64,000 bases of DNA from Termitomyces sp. T153 (Eukaryota > Basidiomycota > Agaricomycetes > Agaricales > Lyophyllaceae), in NCBI GenBank assembly GCA_018296165.2, contig JACKQL020000179.1:1-64000 (forward strand), written 5' to 3'. Position 1 is the first letter of the stretch. Every line of letters starts with the position of its first letter. Below the pieces are notes generated by a model that was not told the DNA's origin, did not search any database, and saw only the letters and a list, made by a program, of their open reading frames with translations. A program made the translations under genes and the position numbers. Shown here piece after piece: positions 55,870 to 64,000 of the stretch.

Positions 55870-58800
55870 TTAGACTCAATACCTCATGGGTCTGCATTCA
55901 AGATTTCCTTTGACTGTGCTACTGGAGAATTTGTTAAATGGTTGTATAAATTGAAGATCTTCCTGCAACTGTGCAGTCTGAACCATTATATCTTTGTGCC
56001 TGAGAGTGGACCTGAGCTCCTTGTTATGCAACCTAATTGGATCACTGAACCTGTGGTCTTTACCAACTGGCTATCCAAAGACAGTCTGATCATTAGTATC
56101 ATCTGCACTGCTGTATTTTATACTAAACAAGAAAGCTTTATATAGATGGGACTGCAGAGGAGTGCTATGATGACTTGAAGGTGAGAGCATAACATGAGAG
56201 CCCTGTTAAGCAGGTCATTTTGATCCATGAAGCTTCAATGATATATGCACCTGTAGTGTGACCAATTGAGATTACTGCTTGTAAGATATGTGAGCTTATC
56301 AATCAAGCATTTTCCATTAGTACTATTGATAAGGACCTTCTCAAGTGTATTGTACTACTCAACTGTATCAATGACAAATCATTCAAATCAGTCCAGATAA
56401 AAGTCTTGTGTGGGCTCACTGACTTTACCAAAAAAAAAGACCTATGCTTCTTCCAACATTTGTAAACTCTTCCAGACAATTGATAGTCTTGCTAATCTCA
56501 AAATACACAACTTGAAGTACTGCCATCATTACTCAAGACTCAAAAGTTATCATTTGAACTCCTAATCATTGTCCAGGCTACCCATGCTGCAAACTATGCT
56601 TTGACCTTGGACTTCCTTACTATGGTCACACCAAACCATGGTGTATCAAACCTGAAGGAGGGATGGCATGTAAAATTATCAAGGGATTAAAAGCCACTTG
56701 CAAGGCTATATAAGGAGGAAGGAAGTTAGAGGAAGTACCAAATCAGTAAAAGAATCTGGCAGCAACACTAGTAGACAAAAACAGCATTATTATAAAGAGA
56801 CTCAATAGACAAGCATACATTGTCAACACTTCTCATCTCCAAAAGATCCAGATTGAGACAGCCAGGACTGACACACTCACAACTAAATTTGCTGGAATTT
56901 CTTTTATAAAGCAGACAAATTTGACAGATTTCTTTAAGTATCTTAAGATGATCTTAATGGCTTAGGCAATGACTTTGGAGTGTCCATTGACTGAAGTAAT
57001 AGCCTGGCTTATAACTGCAAGACTACTGTAGTTACAGCCAAGATCATGCCACTCAATCAGGCAGAATGCACTACTTTAATCTGACTCAACAAAAAGCCAT
57101 TTTACCTCAATTCTGGTGCAACAGTCTATATTTGCCCATACAAGTCTAATTTTATAGGGTTGTGGGCCATGCTCCCTTATATAGTCAGGGGAATTGGAGG
57201 AACTCCAATTGAAGCACTTAGAATATGCCAAATTTGTTTTTACATTAAGAACAAAGCAGAAATTGTACTCAAGAATTGACTGTATATCTCTGTTTCTACT
57301 GTTCAACTTATTTTTGTCTCTGCCTCAATCATAGATATGTGTGTATCTGTTACATTCAATAGTGCAGGAGTCATTATTCTGGGTGACATCAGCAACAGAT
57401 TCTGAGATAATGCCTATACACACTCAATCTACAGGCTGCATGAGCTGAACATGCTCTCATTGCACAATGCCTCATAAATCTTCATACTTGGCATTGGCAC
57501 CTGAAACATGCAAACTACCAGGTAATTACTACAATAGCATGCACTGGTTTACTTCCAGGTATGCCATTCACTTTGCTTCTTGCACAACCAAAATGTGATG
57601 TTTATATGCTTGGAAAACAAACCAAGTCACTGTGGTTTCAAAAGTGCAGGAGGAAGGGCATTGGGCAATTGAGAGGCTTGAAATCATATGGATAGACTTG
57701 GTGGAACCACTGCATGTACATTCTAAAATGGGCAACAAGTAAATTATGGATTTGGTTAATGACTACACAAACATGCCTTGATCCATCCCTTTTAAGTCAA
57801 AAAGTGATGTGTTCCCAACACTTCAAGCATGGGAAAAAGCTAGAGAACTTGAAACTGGACAGTGAGTTGATATATATTTTACTGGGCATGATGCACAACT
57901 TAAGAGCATCAAGATGAAAAATATTTGGCATTAAGAGGGTCAAGACTAAAATTTAGTGCACCATATATTTCAAGGCACATAGGACAAGTAGAGCATATGC
58001 ATAGGACACTGCAAGAAAAGACAAGGATAATGAGACTATCTGCTTAATGTTCAGAGCTTTATAATGGTACATCTCTAGAAGTCAAGCTGATGACAATCAA
58101 ACAGGTCAACATTTCAAGATACAGAATATTAGAACTGCACAGCTATTTGATGAGCCCAAATTGACTCACACTATAAGCTCTAATAGCAACAAAAAGTCAG
58201 GAAGAAACATAGAGCACTCAAGGTTTCTAACTTGGTTAACATAGCAACTCCAAACAACATCAAGCATCTTTTAGCAGTGGCCAAATCCTTAGCTGATCTG
58301 ATATTGTTGAATGCAGATGATAAGCTTCAAATGTGGATATAAGCTCAGGAGTTCTTAGATGCTGATTGCTAGGTAGAAAGATATATAAAAGAGCTCAAGT
58401 CCTTGAGAAAAATGAGTGTGTATAAACTTATCTTATGAGATAAAGTTCTTGTAGACTGCTAAATTTATAGAGAGTAATCTTTATTTAAGATCAAGTAAGA
58501 CAAAAATGGAAAACCAATACAATACAATATTTGGCTCGTATTCAAAGAGTTTGAGCAAATATACAGAAAGGACTATATTAAGACTACTTACTCAACTGCA
58601 TGCATGGAATCTTGGCAACTACTGCTGCACCTGGCTGCTATTAAAAAGTGGAATGCTATCCAGATAAATGTTAAGACCATGTTCCTACATGAGATACTAC
58701 AAGATGATAATGCATGCAACAACTAAAAGGATTTGAAGGGCTTGGAAAGGAAGGATGGGTATGTGGGATTGTAATAGATCTCTTGCACAACTATCAAAGA

Positions 58801-60080
58801 CAGAACTAATTGACAAAATCATATCTCAATTGGTTTAAAAGAATACAACTCTATTGTTTTCCTCATTGAATCCAGGCCTGAAACTTTATAGAGTTGAACA
58901 CTTATCTCTCTCACAAAAAGGACAAATTGCCCTTCAATATGCTCCATCTCAATCTTTGGTTAGTTGCTTTCTATACATTGCAATAGCCACTTGCCCCAAT
59001 ATTGCTGTATGCTTTTCAATAGCTTATGCAGTTTGTTGACAATTATACCACAGTCCATTGGAATGCTGTAATATGGCTTGTTAGATATCTGAAGAGCACA
59101 AGAAATCTCAAATTGACCTTAAAAGGCAAGAGAGATCCTGTTAATCTTGTTGGCTTTGCAGACTTCCATTGGGCAAATTGCTGGATACTAGGCAGAGCAT
59201 TGGTGGATATGCATAAAGCCCTGACTCTGGAGTGATTGTAAGGAAATGTTGGCTATGAATAGTACAAGCCAAGCCCACCACTCACATTCTGACCATCCAG
59301 TCTAGAGGTAAGTGGCAAGCAAGCTGGCTAGAGGCATGGTGGGCAAGTAGCAAGCAACCAACAAGAGGCAAAGATAGAGGATGAGGCAAGGCAAGGGGCT
59401 GCACTGGCTGAGCTTATAGCTATGCTGCTGAAGAAATTCAGAAGCAATGCTATTAGCTGGACTGGGGATATCCTATCTTCAGGTCTGCCTGTATATTACA
59501 AAGCTACTAGATGACTAAGTACCTATAACTAAGTCAGAGGCTGCTGACTACAATTTAATGACAAAGCAGAGTCCAATAACTATGAACTATTGACTAATTT
59601 GGCCCAGTAGTAGAAGAACAATAATCAACAATAATATACCATGTGCTAGGTACAATATACTCATTAGGCCTGGAAGCCAAGACAATGAGGGAGTCTGAAG
59701 GGGCCAGGTAGTCTAGAGGTTGGCTAGATAGAGGTGCCAATCCCTACAGACTAAGCTAAGTGAGAGTAGAACAGTTTAAAGACTGGTCCCCTTACAGTGA
59801 TTTCATGGGCCACAAAGAAGGTAAAACTGTTTCTGCTTCATCATGCAAAGCAGAGTACAGAGCAGCATTCAGAAGTGCTCAGGAGTGTGTATGGCTATAA
59901 GTACTTCTCAGTAGATCTGGACAGTGAGTTGATTACCTTGTTGCTGAAATTGGAAAACCTTGGAAAATTATCAAGGGAAGCATACACTTTGGAGGGCACC
60001 ACTTTACCAGTTGATACATTGAAGATTCAAGTTGCATATCATATCATAATAGCTTCAGCACAGGCACTATAATGTTAAAA
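55870..60080 (+). mobile_element. Decayed Ty1/copia retrotransposon, gag to RNase H
   Basis: Parts occur in copia order on the plus strand: gag (WLYKLKIFLQLCSLNHYIFV, about 55,942; STIDKDLLKCIVLLN, about 56,325) and a Cys-His knuckle relic (HTKPWCIKPEGGMACK, about 56,630). The protease follows, with LNSGAT in place of the catalytic LDSGA (about 57,107). Integrase comes next (GLLPGMPFTLLLAQPKCD, about 57,550; ARELETGQ, about 57,842), then RT (KDYIKTTYSTACMESWQLLL, about 58,570) and RNase H (FVDNYTTVHWNAVIWLVRYL, about 59,030; WATKKVKTVSASSC, about 59,805). Many stops and frame changes separate them, no CpG remains, and RNase H is interrupted by a 558-bp insertion. The catalytic Asp-to-Asn change is a G-to-A transition. 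Dead element. Confidence 0.88.
59238..59795. mobile_element. Nested 558-bp insertion with 7-bp target duplication
   Basis: The copia RNase H reading SGVISWATKK is interrupted between Ile and Ser. AGTGATT stands at 59,231-59,237 and again at 59,796-59,802; removing 59,238-59,802 restores the frame exactly. The insert begins GTAAGG and ends CCTTAC in mirror form, a short terminal inverted repeat. The interior shows no protein-coding capacity. Size, short inverted ends and target duplication point to a non-autonomous DNA transposon. It is also free of CpG. Confidence 0.85.
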
Positions 60081-61465
60081 GAAAGCAAAAAATTCTGATG
60101 AGATAGACCTCTCAGTATGTTATGAAAGGGCTGCAAGCATTGTAATGTATAGTCAGAGCACCTGAATATATTGTATTAGCCAAATTTCAGTTATAACTGA
60201 CACAATGCTTGCTTTGAGCCTTCATCAAGTAAATAGAGGGGTTGTCTTTATAAGCTTTGTCTCCAGAAGTAAGTCTTTGTATGTCTTTGGATATCTTTGT
60301 CTTTTTTTGTTAATCTTGGTCTTTCACAATGTGTCTTTGATACAATGATTGTTTTTTAGAGTCAAGGAAAACAATTGTAGTGGTATTAGCACTACAACAG
60401 ATCTTGTATTAGAAGGCTATTTTATGATGTAGTACTGGGTTAGAATAATACTGATAGGTCTGGGGCTTTCTTGAAGACTTAGGAAGTCTACTCCAATTCC
60501 ACACTGATGGCTTGATAAATGTTTGAGGTTGAGGTTTACTTCTAAAATATTTCTATTCTGAATGTAGATGTGTTTCAACAAACTCTAGTCTAAGTGATTC
60601 ACTCCCTGGAAACCACCAAGCCTTTGCCTATTAATTGCTTGTCTATTTACTACTCTACATGGGCTATTTATACCTCTTCTTACAGTGCACAGACCATCCC
60701 CTACATGTGATTGTTGGTTCCATACTTTCCAGCCCCTTATTCATAAGTGTTATCCTAATTCCCCCTTTTGACATGCCTGTTTCAGTGCCACAGGCCAGTT
60801 CCTGGTTCCATCATCCCTCCTTTGCATTTTTAGCTTCTATTTGCCCCATTTATCTCTCTCTCCTTTGTATTTCTTCTATTCATATTCTTCCTCATCCAGT
60901 TTCTTCCCTTCTTCTTCCTTAATTTATTTCATCTTCTTCCCCATTCAGGTTCTTTCCCATTCAGGTTCTTCCATTCATCTATCCCCTCCCATTCATTCCA
61001 TCCATCTTCTTTCATTCATTTCATATTCTTCCCCTTTCAGGTTCTTTCCCCTTTAGATTCTTCCATTTATTTTCCTTTTCCTTCCCTTCTTTCCATTCAT
61101 TTCATATTCTTCCATTCATCTTCCTTTCTCTTTCCTTCATTCCATTTTTTCTTATTCATTCCCCTTTTACCTCCTTTCAGTCAACATTCCAATCTGGTTA
61201 TTCTTAGATCAGATCTAGATCTTGCCAGAATTGATGCCACTCAAGTGCTTTTGCCAGTCCCATGCTTCTCCTCCCATTACAGTGATTGGACTATTATTGA
61301 GTGTATAGTCTAGTATAGTTCTTGTTCTATCCTGTTCTGTATTTCTTCTGGTGTATTTAAAGGAATAATGTTTCTAGAACTTGTTTTACCAGGAGGCTTA
61401 CAGTTTTCAGCCTTAATAAACATTTGTTTTGACTTCTAGTGTTTATTATGTTCCCAATGGTGTAA
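60081..61465. other. Spacer with pyrimidine-rich repeats between copia and Plavaka-like remnants
   Basis: A purine run (atagagggg, about 60,235) may be the copia polypurine tract, and the following ttgtcttt the start of a 3' LTR. Between about 60,860 and 61,170 the sequence is pyrimidine-rich with repeated cattcatt, attcaggttc and catattcttcc. A further polyadenylation-like aataaa lies at about 61,416. No gene. Confidence 0.45.
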
Positions 61466-61469
61466 CAAC

Positions 61470-64000
61470 ATTGTATCAATGACTATAATGATCAATGTAT
61501 TTATTAACAAAGAACTGTTGAAATGCATCAGGACTATCACTGGGCATAAATCTCTTCAGGACTTGCTCTGCACATCCACAGCCAATCAAATAGGCAGCAT
61601 ACTAAATGCTGTCTATATGAATGATAGACATAATGCATTCTTTCTGATTATCACAGTCCAGCTCTATGATTCACATTCCTGTCTCTGAACATGGTTCAGC
61701 CAAAATGGCATGAAACCAGATAATAAGTGCACAAGAATACTTTCTTTTTTTATATGTGATGTCAAAAAATAGGTGAACTCTTGCAGTGTGAAAAGCAGAA
61801 AATCCTTCCAACTGTTTATCATGCACAACAAAAACACAGTCATAACATTGTGGACCTCCATGCCATGAAGGTATAGCACCTATCCTCTTCCAAAACATTC
61901 CACCTATGCCTTAAATATTACTTGGTGCATAGAAAGTAGCAACAGCCAAGGGATAGACTTGTATGTTGCCAATTGAAGCTGGACATTTCTCAAGGGGAAC
62001 ATTTATTAATGGAATCTTAAGTTCTAGGTGTTCTTGCTCATAGAGAAAGTGGGAGATGAGCTCAGAGAGAAAGAGGATATAGTATAGCTCAGCCAGATTT
62101 TCAGCATCAAAAGGGATTGATGTTACTTATAGACATTGTTAATTGAGTTTAATTTTATGTTGATCATGATGGACAAATGTGTCTTGACTATAAGCAGCTC
62201 CTCCATCATCATCATCTTCTTCCTTGGATAGTTCTAGTGGCATGGTGAATGTATCTTTGATGAACAGTGAGCTTTAAAGCATGCTATGAGCAGCAAAATT
62301 AGCTTGTGATGCTGCAAGCTTGTCAAGTTGGTTGATTAATAACATCTGTCCCAGAGCCTTTTATTTACTTAACTATTTCCAAGGTTTCTTCACTGCTCTA
62401 ATGTGTGCAGATTCAGTAATTAATGAGCATAGCTAATTTGGAGCACCAAATTTCTGGATGAGATAGTGATAGTGTGAAAGGAAGTGTTGATGTGGGAGAG
62501 AGAAGACCTCAGAACAAACACCAAGCTCTTTGAAGATGGTTTGTGTCTGATGAAATTTTTTTACCACATCATCAACTCTTTGGAGATCATTCTCATTGAG
62601 AACTGAATGTTGGACAATGTAGCAGAACTCAAGGAAATTTGTAAGGTCTCTACCATTGGAGATAGTACATGGCCTGAGATGGCTGGCAAATAAACCTTCA
62701 TATAGCAGTAAAAGACAAATCAGCATGACTATAAGTGATCAACCAAGTAGTTTATATACCTTTATCAATGCCTTTGAATCAGCACCAGTCCATTGTTTAA
62801 ACCTTCAGCCTTTGGGAAACCTTTGAAGTCCAGGAAAAGGAGGACTACTGCAATGCAATGATCAATGTCAGCCATAATCTTTGCTGCCTTAGATGGAGTG
62901 TGTGTGAACTAGGTTGATGTAATTGGTGACCCATGTTACAAGATAATTTTTGAATGTGACTTTGATGATTTGATGTAGAAGGTCTTGCACAAGTAGCTTA
63001 TAAATGTCTGCATGAGAAAATGTGTGTGTTAAAGGCTATACAGGCAATCAGTGAGATTTTAAAGTGTTAAAAAAAAGAGACTAGCATACTAAGATATCTG
63101 AAACAATGCTATAATCATCTCAAATTGCCTTCCTCCCTAATGACTCAAACAGTGCTGCAGTAAGCATGTGTGTACAATAGCTTCCAGGGCCATCAAGGAT
63201 CATCAAAACATACAGTACATCTGTACTCAAGTTGCAAAGTTAATAACAAGTAACAAAAATCATCAGAATGGCTTATCAAGCACACCATCCCTCAACAATA
63301 CAAGTTAACAATGCCTGCTCAGAGTAGTCTGCAATATATGGTCCCAGCCTATGGATTACTTGGTAAAAGCACCCATCAGAAAACCAGACAATGTCTGGCA
63401 TTGTCATATAGGGCTGCAGTGATTTCAAGATTACATGAAAAGATTCATGGAACACAACAGACTTTGGCAAAATTTCCAAAACTAATTGGAATCCTTGTGC
63501 TCAACATCCACTAGTATAATATAATGTCAATATCAGTCTATTATAGCAAGATACTAGACCTCACTTTTTGAATTGACAAGAAATGTGACTAATGTCAAGC
63601 CATTGCAGTGGCATCATTGAACATTATTATGAATAAGCCCATTTGAGATATAGGATGGATAGTATTCTGTGTGGCCAGTAGCAACAGAAACTATGGTTTT
63701 GTCACTCCCCATGATGACTGGGTGGAAGATTGATCCATCTGTTGCAGGATCTTCAGCAATGGCATTCTAATGATGTCATTTAGTTATCATAAGTTATACA
63801 GGCAACTAAAACATACCAATTGTTGCCAGCACCAATCACTTGAGAGGATATTTTTGTATTGCTGTTTACCCTCTGTATCATAGACACAATGTGCAGCAAC
63901 ATCAAATTAATTTCAAATGTCCATGTTCTCCAATTGGTTGCACACAACTTTTTGTGTATTGCAAAACTAAACATCCCACCCCTTAACTTTCCATGGAGCT
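61470..64000 (-). mobile_element. Plavaka-like transposase remnant (DUF6830-type C-terminus)
   Basis: Read from 64,000 downwards, the minus strand matches a transposase family widespread in mushrooms. Pieces in order are GSDKTIVSVATGHTEYYPSY (about 63,695), ILKSLQPYMTMPDIVWFSDG and LGPYIADYSEQALLTCIVEG (63,470-63,285), LLHQIIKVTFKNYLVTWV (about 62,985), LEFCYIVQHSVLNENDL, GVCSEVFSLPHQHFLSHYHY and LIQKFGAPN (62,650-62,433). Then come AIPSWHGGPQCYDCVFVVHD (about 61,870), YSCALIIWFHAI and FFVNKYIDH (about 61,500). Stops and frame changes are frequent and CpG is absent. The element runs beyond the right edge. The family name is given from memory of the domain pattern. Confidence 0.8.

Noticed and set aside
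1..64000. tRNA, rRNA or CRISPR array
   Set aside because: No cloverleaf consensus boxes, rRNA core segments or evenly spaced identical short repeats were seen; the minisatellite has no spacers.

Overview
The window looks like nuclear DNA of a filamentous basidiomycete (Agaricomycetes). Genes carry many short GT-AG introns of about 50-70 nt. Families include a Fic pair, DUF6534-type 7TM proteins, a cytochrome P450, a CFA-synthase-like methyltransferase and a Plavaka-like transposase. The genome appears rich in decayed transposons. The broken GH115 gene would fit an ectomycorrhizal species, but that is inference; I cannot name the species.

The sequence is a mosaic of two textures. CpG-poor blocks (1-3,150; about 7,600-13,780; about 19,450-21,540; about 42,480-44,780; about 54,000-64,000) hold decayed Ty3/gypsy, Ty1/copia and Plavaka-like elements, a dispersed repeat with a 58-60 bp minisatellite, a MITE-like hairpin and a nested 558-bp insertion. 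CpG-normal blocks between them hold host genes and pseudogenes.

Layout: 3.6-6.4 kb, broken SMP/C2 (tricalbin/Mug190-like) gene; 13.9-19.1 kb, three adjacent broken genes (PRP4-like WD40, Mbp1-like APSES/ankyrin factor, GH115); 22.3-24.3 kb, membrane-anchored aspartic protease; 24.8-27.5 kb, CpG-rich tandem array of about 430-480 bp units; 28.0-30.2 kb, intact AMSH-like JAMM deubiquitinase; 30.8-34.3 kb, tandem pair of Fic proteins with matching exon structure; 36.1-37.5 kb, frameshifted cation/proton antiporter; 40.8-42.2 kb, broken peroxisomal 3-ketoacyl-CoA thiolase; 44.9-53.9 kb, DUF6534-like 7TM protein, P450, alpha/beta hydrolase and CFA-synthase-like methyltransferase; 54-64 kb, transposon block running off the right edge.

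No tRNA, rRNA or CRISPR array was recognised. The P450 and hydrolase are divergent over about 200 bp and the methyltransferase lies just downstream, so these three could share a lipid or secondary-metabolite role (inference). The most distinctive observations are the CpG mosaic, the cluster of decaying host genes, the Fic pair with its motif split by an intron and different inhibitory motifs, and the unexplained tandem array at 24.8-27.5 kb.
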